This document shows, in pieces, positions 9,037 to 18,367 of a stretch of 64,000 nucleotides of DNA. The position numbers and the translations under genes were made by a program. Each line of letters opens with the position of its first letter. The stretch's first letter is position 1. Source of the DNA: Serratia marcescens (GTDB lineage Bacteria; Pseudomonadota; Gammaproteobacteria; Enterobacterales; Enterobacteriaceae); assembly GCF_029846115.1 (NCBI RefSeq), contig NZ_JARVZZ010000001.1, positions 744,001 to 808,000 of the forward strand. The letters are read 5' to 3'. The notes under the pieces were generated by a model that did no database searches, was not told where the DNA came from, and saw only the letters and a program-made list of their open reading frames with translations.

Positions 9037-10056
9037 ATGCCTACAGGACCAGACCAGGAACAGCGCCAGCCCTCACAAAACACGCCGCCGAAGCCGCTTA
9101 TCGCCATCAAGACCGGCCATGAGACCCTCGACCGCCGCATCGGTGGTTTTTCACGTCTGATTGAACGCATCAAAGCCTGGCCGAGCGTGGCGCACCTGCT
9201 GCGTGCGGCCGAACGCTTTAACGATCGGCTGGGTAGCCAGTTTGGCGCCGCCATCACCTATTTTTCATTCCTTTCGCTGATCCCGATCCTGATGGTGTCG
9301 TTCGCCGCCGCCGGCTTCGTGCTGGCCTCCAATCCGGATCTGCTGGCCCGATTGATCAACCGCATCGTCGGCAGCATCAGCGATCCGACGCTGGCCAGCA
9401 CGCTGAAGAACACCGTCAACACCGCCATTCAGCAGCGCACCACCGTGGGGTTGACCGGTCTGGCGCTGGCGCTCTATTCCGGCATCAGCTGGATGGGCAA
9501 CCTGCGTGAAGCGATCCGCGCGCAGTCGCGCGATGTCTGGGAGCGCAATCCGCAGGATCAGGAGAAAATCTACTTCAAGTACACCCGCGACTTCATCTCG
9601 CTGACCGGCCTGGTGGTCGCGCTGATCATTACGCTGTCGCTGACTTCGGTCGCCGGGTCGGCGCAGGCGGCGATCGTCAATGCGCTGGGGCTGGACGGCA
9701 TCGAATGGCTGCGGCCGGCGCTGACGCTGATCGCGCTGTCGATCTCGATTTTCGCCAACTATCTGCTGTTCCTGTGGATTTTCTGGATGCTGCCGCGCCA
9801 CAAACCGAAGAAAAAAGCGCTGCTGCGCGGCACCTTGCTCGCCGCCATCGGCTTTGAGGTGATCAAGTTCGTGATGACGATGACGCTGCCGCAGGTAGCG
9901 AAGTCGCCTTCCGGCGCGGCCTTCGGTTCGGTGATCGGACTGATGGCGTTCTTCTACTTCTTCGCCCGTTTGACGCTGTTTTGCGCCGCCTGGATCGCGA
10001 CCGCCGACTACAAAGGCGACAAAGCGTTGCCGGAACGCGAGCCGCCGGCGCGCTGA
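9037..10056 (+). CDS. yhjD: Inner-membrane YihY/BrkB family protein YhjD
   Basis: 339 residues, nearly colinear with E. coli YhjD through the core (AWPSVAHLLRAAERFNDRLGSQFGAAITYFSF and NLREAIRAQSRDVWERNPQDQEK, cited here as landmarks). About six hydrophobic segments lie between residues 75 and 330, with a short soluble N-terminus. The E. coli protein is an inner-membrane protein; altered alleles of it allow survival without normal Kdo-lipid A, suggesting a link to lipid A precursor export, but its native function is unsettled. It is followed by yhjE, as in E. coli. The Shine-Dalgarno is poor (AAGGAA about 14 nt upstream). Confidence 0.9.
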   Translation: MPTGPDQEQRQPSQNTPPKPLIAIKTGHETLDRRIGGFSRLIERIKAWPSVAHLLRAAERFNDRLGSQFGAAITYFSFLSLIPILMVSFAAAGFVLASNPDLLARLINRIVGSISDPTLASTLKNTVNTAIQQRTTVGLTGLALALYSGISWMGNLREAIRAQSRDVWERNPQDQEKIYFKYTRDFISLTGLVVALIITLSLTSVAGSAQAAIVNALGLDGIEWLRPALTLIALSISIFANYLLFLWIFWMLPRHKPKKKALLRGTLLAAIGFEVIKFVMTMTLPQVAKSPSGAAFGSVIGLMAFFYFFARLTLFCAAWIATADYKGDKALPEREPPAR

Positions 10057-10384
10057 AGCCATGCAATCATGCCGGTGTTATCGTACACACCGGCACTTTC
10101 CCCTGGTTAATAACCAAAAAACCAGTCAATTCATCTGAATCGTGCGGTAAGCCATCCGGCAAACCAGCATAACAAACTGCCCCATCACTTTTCTTTGCCG
10201 TTTTTTCAGCCATTCCCTCTGCACGAAAGCCATTTCTCAACGTTTAACGCTGCAGAAAAGAATTCTGGTAAAACATTAGTCTTTTTAACCGGTTAGGCGC
10301 GGCATTGCCCAAAGCGCCCGCGTTGAAAACGCCGCATGCTGTCACTAAGATGGATTTTTACCCCCTCCAACAATAAGAAATATT
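10057..10384. other. Intergenic region between yhjD and yhjE
   Basis: About 330 bp. A hairpin TGCCGGTGT/ACACCGGCA (10070-10078 and 10087-10095) follows yhjD and may be a weak terminator (only CTTTC after it). A 10-bp palindrome TAACCGGTTA lies at 10286-10295 in the presumed yhjE promoter region. No gene was seen. Confidence 0.4.
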
Positions 10385-11707
10385 ATGCAAGCCACCATCG
10401 CACCCCCACTCGACGCCGACGAGGCATCCACACCGGTGAACTCCCGCGGGAAAGTCATCGTCGCCTCACTGGTCGGCACCGCCATCGAGTTCTTCGACTT
10501 TTACATCTATGCCACCGCGGCCGTGATCGTGTTCCCGCATATTTTCTTCCCGCAGGGCGACCCGACCACCGCGACGCTGCAGTCGCTGGCCACCTTCGCC
10601 GTCGCCTTTGTCGCGCGCCCTATCGGTTCAGCGCTGTTCGGCCACTTCGGCGATCGCGTGGGGCGCAAGGTGACGCTGGTCGCCTCGCTGCTGACCATGG
10701 GGGTTTCCACCGTGCTGATCGGCCTGCTGCCGAGCTATGAAACCATCGGCATCTTCGCCCCTATCCTGCTGGCGCTGGCGCGCTTTGGCCAGGGCCTGGG
10801 GCTGGGCGGTGAGTGGGGCGGTGCCGCCCTGCTGGCGACGGAGAACGCGCCGGCCAAAAAGCGCGCGCTGTACGGCTCTTTCCCCCAGTTGGGTGCGCCG
10901 ATCGGCTTCTTCTTCGCCAACGGCACTTTCCTGCTGCTCTCCTGGCTGCTGAGCGACCAGCAATTTATGGAATGGGGCTGGCGCGTGCCGTTCATCCTCT
11001 CCGCGGCGCTGGTGCTGATTGGCCTGTATGTTCGGGTATCGCTGCATGAAACGCCGGTGTTCGCCAAAGCGGCCAAGGCCGGCAAACAGGTGAAAGTGCC
11101 GCTCGGCACGCTGCTGAGCAAGCATCTGAAAGCCACCATCCTCGGCACCTTCATCATGCTGGCGACCTACACGCTGTTTTATCTGATGACGGTGTATTCG
11201 ATGACCTACGGCACCACGCCGCAGCCGTTGGGGCTCGGCTACTCCCGCAACAGCTTCCTGTGGATGCTGATGGTGGCGGTAATCGGTTTCGGCGTGATGG
11301 TACCGATCGCCGGCCTGCTGGCGGACGCGTTCGGCCGCCGCAAGACCATGATCGCCATTACCCTGCTGATGATCGGCTTCGCGTTCCTGTTCCCGACCCT
11401 GCTGGGTTCCGGTAACCAGGCGCTGGTGATGGGCTTCCTGCTGTGCGGCCTGAGCATCATGGGGCTGACCTTTGGCCCGATGGGCGCGCTGCTACCGGAG
11501 CTGTTCCCTACCGAAGTGCGCTATACCGGCGCGTCGTTCTCCTACAACGTCGCGTCGATCCTCGGCGCGTCCGTGGCGCCTTATATCGCCACCTGGCTGG
11601 CGGCTCATTACGGGCTGTTCTACGTCGGCATGTACCTGGCGGCAATGGCCGGGCTGACGCTGCTGGCCCTGCTGCTGATGAAAGAAACCCGCCACCAGTC
11701 GCTGTGA
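10385..11707 (+). CDS. yhjE: MFS transporter YhjE (metabolite:proton symporter family)
   Basis: 440 residues with about 12 transmembrane segments and MFS signatures: the loop 2-3 motif GHFGDRVGRK (about 80-89), RFGQGLGLGGEWGGAALLATE in TM4, and ADAFGRRK in the second half. This matches the metabolite:H+ symporter branch that includes YhjE, ShiA and ProP. E. coli YhjE is an uncharacterised member. It sits directly downstream of yhjD as in E. coli. The substrate is unknown, probably a small carboxylate or zwitterion. Confidence 0.88.
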   Translation: MQATIAPPLDADEASTPVNSRGKVIVASLVGTAIEFFDFYIYATAAVIVFPHIFFPQGDPTTATLQSLATFAVAFVARPIGSALFGHFGDRVGRKVTLVASLLTMGVSTVLIGLLPSYETIGIFAPILLALARFGQGLGLGGEWGGAALLATENAPAKKRALYGSFPQLGAPIGFFFANGTFLLLSWLLSDQQFMEWGWRVPFILSAALVLIGLYVRVSLHETPVFAKAAKAGKQVKVPLGTLLSKHLKATILGTFIMLATYTLFYLMTVYSMTYGTTPQPLGLGYSRNSFLWMLMVAVIGFGVMVPIAGLLADAFGRRKTMIAITLLMIGFAFLFPTLLGSGNQALVMGFLLCGLSIMGLTFGPMGALLPELFPTEVRYTGASFSYNVASILGASVAPYIATWLAAHYGLFYVGMYLAAMAGLTLLALLLMKETRHQSL

Positions 11708-11809
11708 TCCCCTATGGCCTCCCTCACTGCGGGGGGCCGCACGCGTTGTTCGTTTCCTGTCATAAAACCGGGCTATGCTGGATGTTTATCTCGGTAATAG
11801 GATCGGCCG

Positions 11810-12577
11810 ATGTCTCTGCGTCGTGGGGTATTTATCTGCGTTGCGCTGCTGGCGGCTCTCGCCATCGCGCTCTATTACGGGTTGAAACCTGACCATCCCG
11901 ATGCGCTGTGGCGCATCGTCAGCCAGCAATGTCTACCCAATCAACAAGCGCATGACAACCCGGCGCCCTGCGCGCAGGTGGATGTGCCGGCCGGCTTCGT
12001 GGTGTTTAAAGATCGCAACGGACCGCTGCAATACCTGCTGATGCCCAGCGCCAAAATCACCGGGATAGAAAGCCCGGCGGTGCTGGACGCCGACACGCCG
12101 AATTTCTTCGCCCAGGCCTGGCGCGCGCGCCACGTGATGGCGGAACGCTATGGCAAACCGATTGACGACGGCGATATTTCACTGGCGATCAACTCGGAAT
12201 ATGGCCGCACGCAAAACCAGCTGCATATTCATATCTCCTGCCTGTTGCCGGCGGTCAAACAGCGGCTGGCGCAGATCGGCCCCGATTTCATCGATCAATG
12301 GCAACCGCTGCCCGGTGGTCTGTTGGGGCATGATTATCTGGGACGGCGGGTGACCCCCGCCGAGCTGGAACAACAGGGCGCCTTCCGCCTGTTGGCCTCC
12401 GGCCTGCCGCGCGCCGACGGGCGCATGGGCAGCTTCGGCCTGGCGATGACCGCGCTGCCGGATGGTGATTTCCTGCTGCTGGCGACCGAGCGCAGCCTGC
12501 TGCCGTTCACCCTGGCCTCGGCGGAAGAGATCCAGGATCACGACTGCCGGCTGCTCACGCCGCCGCCGCGCGCCTGA
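11810..12577 (+). CDS. cdh: CDP-diacylglycerol pyrophosphatase
   Basis: 255 residues. An N-terminal membrane anchor (about residues 7-25) is followed by a HIT-like catalytic domain with the signature QLHIHISCL (about 143-151). Cdh hydrolyses CDP-diacylglycerol to phosphatidic acid and CMP at the inner membrane. AGGA lies about 8 nt before the ATG. In E. coli cdh lies elsewhere on the chromosome; here it is inserted between yhjE and yhjG. It converges with yhjG, whose stop lies immediately adjacent, leaving no intergenic DNA. Confidence 0.9.
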   Translation: MSLRRGVFICVALLAALAIALYYGLKPDHPDALWRIVSQQCLPNQQAHDNPAPCAQVDVPAGFVVFKDRNGPLQYLLMPSAKITGIESPAVLDADTPNFFAQAWRARHVMAERYGKPIDDGDISLAINSEYGRTQNQLHIHISCLLPAVKQRLAQIGPDFIDQWQPLPGGLLGHDYLGRRVTPAELEQQGAFRLLASGLPRADGRMGSFGLAMTALPDGDFLLLATERSLLPFTLASAEEIQDHDCRLLTPPPRA

Positions 12578-14617
12578 TTATTTTTTGCCTTTCATCTCCC
12601 GCAGGATCTGCCCGCACTGGTTCTCCTCGCCGCCTTCACTGGGCGAGACCAGCGCCAGCAGCGCCGCCGCCGGCGTCAGCACCGCCCCCAACGCTACCGC
12701 CGCCGCGCCGCGCGCGATCAGCGGCCCGGCTTTCACCCCGGCGTCCGGGTGCTTGAAGGTGCCTTTCACGTACAGCGGCGAACGCAGGGTCAGCACGCGC
12801 ATCCCCTTGCTTTCCGGATCGATGGATAAATCCAGCCGTTCGGTGGCGAGGTTGGTGTTGCCGGTGATGTTGATCACCGCGTTCTCGGTGTCGAACACGA
12901 ACAGCCGCGGCGCGGCGACGCCGCTGCGGATGCCGACGTCCGCCGCCGCGCAGTTGATGCCCACCACGTCGTCGCCGAACAGTTGCGCCACCAGATAGTT
13001 GCCGACGTTCAGGCCAAGGATCTCCATCAGGCTACGGCTGATCACCCCGTTATTGATCAACAGGCGCAGGTCGCCGTTGCTGGTCGCCAGCAGCTCGGCC
13101 ACCGAATTGCCGCTGCCCGCCAGCCTGGCGTCGCCGTTCATCTGTCCGAGGCTGCGCTTCATCGCCGCTACGTTCGGCAACAGCTGTTTGAGCTGGAGTT
13201 TGCGCGCGTGCATATCCACCTGGCCGCGCATCGGCTTTTTGCCGCCGTCGAGGCGCACGACGGCGTTCAGGCTGCCGCCCGCCATGCCGAAGCGCAGCGG
13301 ATCCAGGCGCAGTTCGCCATTGTTCAGCTTCAGGTGCGTGGCCAAATCGCTCAGCGGCAAATCGCTGCCGCGTTCAATGCGTGCGGCGGCAAACTTCACG
13401 TCCGCATCCATCTTGCGCCAGCTTTGCGTATCGAACTGTTCGACCGGCAGCACTTTATCCGCCGGCTGGCGGCTCTTCTCGCCGCGCCCGGCTTTGGCGG
13501 CGTTGGAGTCCGCGCCGATCAGCGGCGCCAGATCCGCCAACCTCAGCTGCCGGGAGCTCACCGCACCGCTCAGCGTCGGCCGCGGTTTACCGGCAACGTA
13601 TTTCAAGTCGCCGTGAATGTCGCTGTCGCCGATTTTGCCGTCGAATTTCTGATATTCGAACACGGCGCCGCCCGGCTGATGCAGGCGGGCAATCAGATGG
13701 CCATCGGTCGCATACGGCGGCGTGTTCGGCAGCAGCACGCCGGTCAAGCCATAGAGGTTACCCAGGCTTTCGCCGGAAAATTTCAGCTGCACGTCCAGGC
13801 CGCCGAGATTCAGCGGATCGGACAAGGTGCCCGCCACCGCCACCCGGGTGCTGCCGGAGCGCACGTCGGCCTGTAGTGGGAACGGCAAATCGGCGCTCTG
13901 CAGCGACAGCATGCCGCCAATCTTGCCGCTGCCGCTCAGCGGTTCGCCGTTATATTTGCCCTTGACCTGCCAACCGAAGACGTAGTCAGGGGTGGCGGCC
14001 TTGCCGCCGCTCTGTTTGCCGGTCATTTCACTGAACGGCAGCGGTTTGCCGAGCGGGTCGATGACGGCGCGGAAGTCCGCCTTCAGGGTGGCGTCTTTAA
14101 AAGCGATCTGCCCCTTGTCGAACACGATGTCATGAACGGTGAACGACCAAGTGGAAGGCGGTTGCTGCGGATCCTGGCCAGCGGCCAGGTCAAACGTCCA
14201 GTTGTTGTCGCCGTTAGCCAGCCGTTGCAACGACGCATTCGGCTGCTTGAGCCAGATGCGCGGGATCAGCAGTTCTTTTCTCAGCAGCGCCAGCGGTGCG
14301 ATGCTGGCGTCGACGCGCTGCAGCGTCACCATACTGTCGCCGGGCATGTTTTTCGGGTTACCCAGCCACACGTCTTCGGCGTGAATATGCGGCCAGGGCA
14401 CCCAGGCGCGCCAGCCGCCCTCATCCCGGTTACGCGACCAGTCGACGCCCAGATCGCCGCGGATGGCGAACGGCCGCCGCAGCTCGGCCGACACTTTGTC
14501 GTTGATGGTGGGTTTGAGTCGATTCCAGTCGAAGGTAGCGATGAAGATCGCCAGCGCAACGATCGCCAGCAGCACAATGCCGCCAAGCCAGCTGAAAACC
14601 TTTCCTGTTCTTGTCAT
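12578..14617 (-). CDS. yhjG: AsmA family protein YhjG
   Basis: 679 residues. One N-terminal transmembrane helix (about 8-28) precedes a long periplasmic AsmA-like region (FDWNRLKPTINDKVSAELRRPFAIRGDLGVDW is the hallmark start). The C-terminal AsmA domain continues to near residue 600 (MEILGLNVGNYLVAQLFGDDVVGINCAAAD). AsmA-like proteins form bridge-like beta grooves thought to carry phospholipids between membranes. This member corresponds to E. coli YhjG by sequence and by position next to pdeH. It lies 90 bp downstream of pdeH on the same strand and could be cotranscribed. Confidence 0.88.
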   Translation of the reverse strand: MTRTGKVFSWLGGIVLLAIVALAIFIATFDWNRLKPTINDKVSAELRRPFAIRGDLGVDWSRNRDEGGWRAWVPWPHIHAEDVWLGNPKNMPGDSMVTLQRVDASIAPLALLRKELLIPRIWLKQPNASLQRLANGDNNWTFDLAAGQDPQQPPSTWSFTVHDIVFDKGQIAFKDATLKADFRAVIDPLGKPLPFSEMTGKQSGGKAATPDYVFGWQVKGKYNGEPLSGSGKIGGMLSLQSADLPFPLQADVRSGSTRVAVAGTLSDPLNLGGLDVQLKFSGESLGNLYGLTGVLLPNTPPYATDGHLIARLHQPGGAVFEYQKFDGKIGDSDIHGDLKYVAGKPRPTLSGAVSSRQLRLADLAPLIGADSNAAKAGRGEKSRQPADKVLPVEQFDTQSWRKMDADVKFAAARIERGSDLPLSDLATHLKLNNGELRLDPLRFGMAGGSLNAVVRLDGGKKPMRGQVDMHARKLQLKQLLPNVAAMKRSLGQMNGDARLAGSGNSVAELLATSNGDLRLLINNGVISRSLMEILGLNVGNYLVAQLFGDDVVGINCAAADVGIRSGVAAPRLFVFDTENAVINITGNTNLATERLDLSIDPESKGMRVLTLRSPLYVKGTFKHPDAGVKAGPLIARGAAAVALGAVLTPAAALLALVSPSEGGEENQCGQILREMKGKK

Positions 14618-14707
14618 AGGGCTCCCTCAGCACATAAACCGGGCTGCCGAATGAAAGGAAAAGGAATGAGCAGCCCCGTTTAAGCCTAGCTGAGGATAGG
14701 CCGGAGT

Positions 14708-15499
14708 TCACGCCGGCGCGCCGGGCGCGGCGAACAACGTCGGTACGCTGTGCAGAGTTTCAAAGCGCGCAGGGCGGGAAAGATAGTAACCCTGCGCAGC
14801 CAACGCGCCGGAACGCTGCACCAGCCGCCACTCCTGCTCGGTTTCCACGCCTTCAACGATCACCCCGTCGCTGTGCTGGTTCATCATCTTGATCAGGGTG
14901 CCGAGCAACTGTACGCCCTCTTCAGACTGTTTAAGCAAGGTGAACAACTCGCGCGCCACCTTGATGTATTGATAGCGCCAGGCGCCGACGGCGGAGAAGT
15001 TGGCCAGCCCGCTGCCGAAATCGTCCAGCCACAGCCGTTCGCCGCCGACAATCTGCTGCAACGGGCGGTTTGACGCCGTTTCGGCGTGCTCCACCAGCTC
15101 GAAGCGCAGATAGGGCATCTCGGCGATCTGCCGTTGCAGCTCGCTATGGCGCTGCAACGCTTGCAGCGCCATACCGTCGATATTGACTGACACCATCACC
15201 GCGTGGCGAATGAACAACGCCTGCCAGCGCTGCAACAGCGCCAGCTGCTCCTGGATCACCCGCAAACGCTGTGCGACGCCGAGCGAGGCGAAATACTGTT
15301 CGGGGGATTGTCGTTTGTCCGGCTCATTCGGGTGATATACCGCCGTCAGCAGTTCCACCGCCAGCAACGCGCCGCTGGTGCGATAAATCGGCTGGAAGGT
15401 ATACAAGCGCCGGCATTGCCGCCAGTAGCGCCGCGATTTGGCGCAGGCATAGAGGGCAAAACAGGGCGCCAGCAGACCCGAGATCAGGTTGGTTATCAT
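14708..15499 (-). CDS. pdeH: Cyclic-di-GMP phosphodiesterase PdeH (YhjH)
   Basis: 263-residue stand-alone EAL-domain enzyme that hydrolyses c-di-GMP and keeps it low in motile cells. Key segments are YTFQPIYRTSGALLAVELL (EAL variant AVELL), SVNIDG, RFELVEH, LWLDDFGSGLANFS, YIKVARELF and VIVEGVET. ATG at 15499 (MITNLI) is chosen because it matches the E. coli N-terminus. A longer start at 15643 would lie upstream of the sigma-28 promoter at 15556-15582. The order yhjG-pdeH with divergent kdgK is the same as in E. coli. Confidence 0.93.
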   Translation of the reverse strand: MITNLISGLLAPCFALYACAKSRRYWRQCRRLYTFQPIYRTSGALLAVELLTAVYHPNEPDKRQSPEQYFASLGVAQRLRVIQEQLALLQRWQALFIRHAVMVSVNIDGMALQALQRHSELQRQIAEMPYLRFELVEHAETASNRPLQQIVGGERLWLDDFGSGLANFSAVGAWRYQYIKVARELFTLLKQSEEGVQLLGTLIKMMNQHSDGVIVEGVETEQEWRLVQRSGALAAQGYYLSRPARFETLHSVPTLFAAPGAPA

Positions 15500-15555
15500 C
15501 GGTACTATCGCCGTGGCGGGGAAGTGAGAGCGCTGCCGCTGTTTCTTTACCCAAC

Positions 15556-15582
15556 TTATCGGCCGCGTCGCGTAAAACTTTA
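15556..15582 (-). promoter_or_regulatory. Flagellar sigma-28 (FliA) promoter of pdeH
   Basis: On the minus strand TAAAGTTT (15582-15575), an 11-nt spacer and GCCGATAA (15563-15556) match the FliA consensus at all positions. It lies 57 bp upstream of the pdeH start, so pdeH is expected to be a late flagellar-regulon gene as in E. coli. Confidence 0.92.
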
Positions 15583-15648
15583 AGCACGAATTGCCGCACG
15601 GTTTCTTCTTCACCCTGTTTTGGCATGGGCCGATCGCGATCATAAAAA

Positions 15649-15667
15649 ATCAAAACACTGTTTTAAT
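15649..15667. promoter_or_regulatory. KdgR-type operator upstream of kdgK
   Basis: ATCAAAACACTGTTTTAAT is a near-perfect dyad centred at 15658 and fits the enterobacterial KdgR box AATRAAAYRNYRTTTYATT with about two mismatches. It lies about 75 bp before the kdgK start, as expected for repression relieved by KDG. The box match is seen; binding is inferred. Confidence 0.7.
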
Positions 15668-15739
15668 TTATTGACTACCCCACCGCCTTGCATGGAGACT
15701 GGCGGTTGTTGCTTCTTCTTTAGCCAGGGCTTATTGACG

Positions 15740-16675
15740 ATGTCTATCCGAAATCTCGCCGTGATCGGCGAATGCATGATCGAACTGTCGCAGCAGGGTG
15801 CGCAGCTGACGCGCGGCTTTGGCGGCGATACCCTCAACACCGCCGTCTACCTCGCCCGCCAAATGCCGGAACAGGCGCTGCAGGTGCATTACGTCACCGC
15901 ACTCGGCACCGACAGCTTCAGCGGCGAGATGCTGCAGGCCTGGCGGCAAGAGAAGATCGAGACCGGGCTGATTCAGCAGTTGGAAAACAAACTGCCAGGC
16001 CTGTACGTGATCGAAACCGACGCCGCCGGCGAACGCACCTTTTACTACTGGCGCAACGACGCCGCCGCCCGGTATTGGCTGGCGGGCCCCCAGGCCGAGG
16101 CACTGTGCGCCCGGCTGGCGCAGTTCGATTACCTGTACCTCAGCGGCATTAGCCTGGCGATCCTCGCGCCTGCCGACCGCGCGAAGTTGCTGGCGCTGCT
16201 GCGCCGCTGCCGCGCCAACGGCGGCCAGGTTATCTTCGATAACAACTATCGCCCGCGCCTGTGGCCCAGCCATGAGGAAACGCAGCAGGCCTACCGTGAG
16301 GTGCTGGCCTGCACCGACATCGCCTTCCTGACGCTGGATGACGAAGAGCTGCTGTGGGGCGCACAGCCGGTTGAACAGGTGGTGGCACGCACGCAGGCGC
16401 TCGGCGTCGGTGAGATCGTGATCAAACGCGGCGCGGATGCCTGCCTGGTATTCAGCGTGGAGGGAGAGCGGCTTGAGGTACCGGCGATCACGCTGCCGCC
16501 GGAGCGCGTGGTGGATACCACCGCGGCGGGCGACTCTTTCAGCGCCGGTTATCTGGCGGAACGCCTGAACGGCGGCAGCGCCCGGCAGGCGGCTCAGCGC
16601 GGCCACCGGCTTGCCGCGACGGTGATCCAACATCGCGGCGCCATCATTCCCGCCGCGGTCATGCCGGAGGCATAA
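15740..16675 (+). CDS. kdgK: 2-dehydro-3-deoxygluconokinase
   Basis: 312-residue PfkB-family sugar kinase that phosphorylates 2-keto-3-deoxygluconate (KDG) to KDPG in pectin and hexuronate breakdown. It shows the N-terminal GECMIEL, the first PfkB region GFGGDTLNTAVYLAR and the catalytic C-terminal signature DTTAAGDSFSAGYLAERL (about 258-275) with the general base Asp. ATG at 15740 matches the family start; a 40-residue upstream extension to 15620 is rejected. It is divergent from pdeH, and a KdgR-like box lies in the shared region. Confidence 0.94.
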   Translation: MSIRNLAVIGECMIELSQQGAQLTRGFGGDTLNTAVYLARQMPEQALQVHYVTALGTDSFSGEMLQAWRQEKIETGLIQQLENKLPGLYVIETDAAGERTFYYWRNDAAARYWLAGPQAEALCARLAQFDYLYLSGISLAILAPADRAKLLALLRRCRANGGQVIFDNNYRPRLWPSHEETQQAYREVLACTDIAFLTLDDEELLWGAQPVEQVVARTQALGVGEIVIKRGADACLVFSVEGERLEVPAITLPPERVVDTTAAGDSFSAGYLAERLNGGSARQAAQRGHRLAATVIQHRGAIIPAAVMPEA

Positions 16676-16711
16676 AAAAAGCCGGCATCGCAGCCGGCGT
16701 TTTGTTATTTG
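16674..16711. terminator. Bidirectional terminator between kdgK and ilvC
   Basis: Stem GCCGGC-ATCGCA-GCCGGC (16681-16698) is flanked by an A-run on the left and GTTTTGTTATTT on the right, so it serves both convergent genes. Confidence 0.85.
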
Positions 16712-16723
16712 CCTTGCGGAAAA

Positions 16724-18199
16724 TCAGCCCGCAACGGCGATGCGTTTCATGTCGGTCATGTAGCCACGCAGTTTGCGGCCGACGGTTTCGATAGGGTGGC
16801 TGCGCACCGCTTCGTTCACGTCGCGCAGCTGCGCGTTGTCCACCGCCGTACCCGCCGCGGCTTTACCCAAATCGCCCGCCTGCAGGGTGGTCATGAAGTC
16901 CTTCAGCAACGGCACCGCCGCGTTGGCGAACAGGTAGTTGCCGTACTCTGCGGTATCGGAGATGACCACGTTCATTTCATACAAACGCTTACGCGCAATG
17001 GTGTTGGCGATCAACGGCAGCTCGTGCAGCGACTCGTAGTAAGCCGACTCTTCGATGATGCCGGCATCGACCATGGTTTCGAACGCCAGCTCAACGCCCG
17101 CTTTCACCATCGCCACCATCAGCACGCCGTGATCGAAGTACTCTTGCTCGCTGATTTTTCCTTCAAACTGCGGCGCATTCTCGAACGCGGTTTTGCCGGT
17201 CTCTTCGCGCCAGGTCAGCAATTTCACATCGTCTTCCGCCCAGTCGGCCATCATGCCGCTCGAGAAAGCGCCGGAGATGATGTCGTCCATGTGCTTCTGG
17301 AACAGCGGCGCCATGATGGTTTTCAGCTGTTCGGACAGCGCATAGGCACGCAGCTTGGCCGGGTTGGACAGGCGATCCATCATCAGGGTGATACCGCCCT
17401 GCTTCAGCGCTTCGGTGATGGTTTCCCAGCCGAACTGAATCAGTTTCTCGGCGTAAGCCGGATCGGTTCCCTCAGCAACCAGCTTGTCGAAGCACAGCAG
17501 CGAACCCGCCTGCAGCATGCCGCACAGAATGGTCTGCTCGCCCATCAGGTCGGATTTCACTTCGGCGACGAAGGAGGACTCCAGCACGCCGGCGCGGTGG
17601 CCGCCGGTCGCCGCCGCCCAGGCCTTGGCGATCGCCATGCCTTCGCCTTTCGGATCGTTTTCCGGGTGAACCGCAATCAGGGTCGGCACGCCAAAGCCGC
17701 GTTTGTACTCTTCGCGCACTTCGGTGCCCGGGCATTTCGGCGCGACCATCACCACGGTGATGTCTTTACGCACCTGCTCACCCACTTCAACGATGTTGAA
17801 GCCGTGGGAGTAACCCAGCGCAGCGCCGTCTTTCATCAGCGGCTGCACCGCACGCACCACGGAAGAGTGCTGCTTGTCCGGGGTCAGGTTGACCACCAGA
17901 TCCGCCTGCGGGATCAGGTCTTCGTAGGTGCCGACCTTAAAGCCGTTTTCGGTCGCCTTGCGCCAGGAAGCGCGCTTCTCGTCGATCGCTTCTTTGCGCA
18001 GGGCATAGGCAACGTCCAGACCGGAATCGCGCATGTTCAGCCCCTGGTTCAGACCCTGGGCGCCACAGCCGACAATCACCACTTTTTTACCTTTCAGGTA
18101 GCCGGCTTCGTCAGCAAATTCGTCGCGCGCCATAAAGCGGCATTTACCCAATTGCGCCAACTGCTGACGCAGGTTCAATGTGTTGAAATAGTTAGCCAT
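16724..18199 (-). CDS. ilvC: Ketol-acid reductoisomerase (class II)
   Basis: 491-residue NADPH-dependent enzyme that isomerises and reduces acetolactate and acetohydroxybutyrate in valine, leucine and isoleucine synthesis. The length and duplicated C-terminal knotted domain mark the enterobacterial class II form. The Rossmann motif [18 protein letters not shown] (about 34-51) is visible. It is divergent from its activator ilvY with 168 bp between starts, as in E. coli, and ends at a bidirectional terminator shared with kdgK. Confidence 0.97.
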   Translation of the reverse strand: MANYFNTLNLRQQLAQLGKCRFMARDEFADEAGYLKGKKVVIVGCGAQGLNQGLNMRDSGLDVAYALRKEAIDEKRASWRKATENGFKVGTYEDLIPQADLVVNLTPDKQHSSVVRAVQPLMKDGAALGYSHGFNIVEVGEQVRKDITVVMVAPKCPGTEVREEYKRGFGVPTLIAVHPENDPKGEGMAIAKAWAAATGGHRAGVLESSFVAEVKSDLMGEQTILCGMLQAGSLLCFDKLVAEGTDPAYAEKLIQFGWETITEALKQGGITLMMDRLSNPAKLRAYALSEQLKTIMAPLFQKHMDDIISGAFSSGMMADWAEDDVKLLTWREETGKTAFENAPQFEGKISEQEYFDHGVLMVAMVKAGVELAFETMVDAGIIEESAYYESLHELPLIANTIARKRLYEMNVVISDTAEYGNYLFANAAVPLLKDFMTTLQAGDLGKAAAGTAVDNAQLRDVNEAVRSHPIETVGRKLRGYMTDMKRIAVAG

Positions 18200-18328
18200 G
18201 GTGGTACTCCGGTTTGATGTTGTCTTGCATTGTTATTTTCATTCCCCGCCCTGTCTGTGCGGAGATTCGTTAAACTCAATGTATAACAGGAAATGCGTTG
18301 CTTAAATTGATATATTGAGAACGTGACA

Positions 18329-18343
18329 TTGCAATTTTTGCAA
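18329..18343. promoter_or_regulatory. Candidate IlvY operator
   Basis: TTGCAATTTTTGCAA is two TTGCAA hexamers spaced by TTT, in the ilvC-ilvY divergent region. In E. coli IlvY binds tandem operators in this interval and activates ilvC when acetolactate is bound. The motif is seen; its assignment is inferred. Confidence 0.5.
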
Positions 18344-18367
18344 CACTCTCACTGCGAGCGCATCGAT

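Noticed and set aside
15500..15643. N-terminal extension of pdeH to an ATG at 15643
   Set aside because: It would start upstream of the consensus sigma-28 promoter, and the extra residues do not match PdeH.
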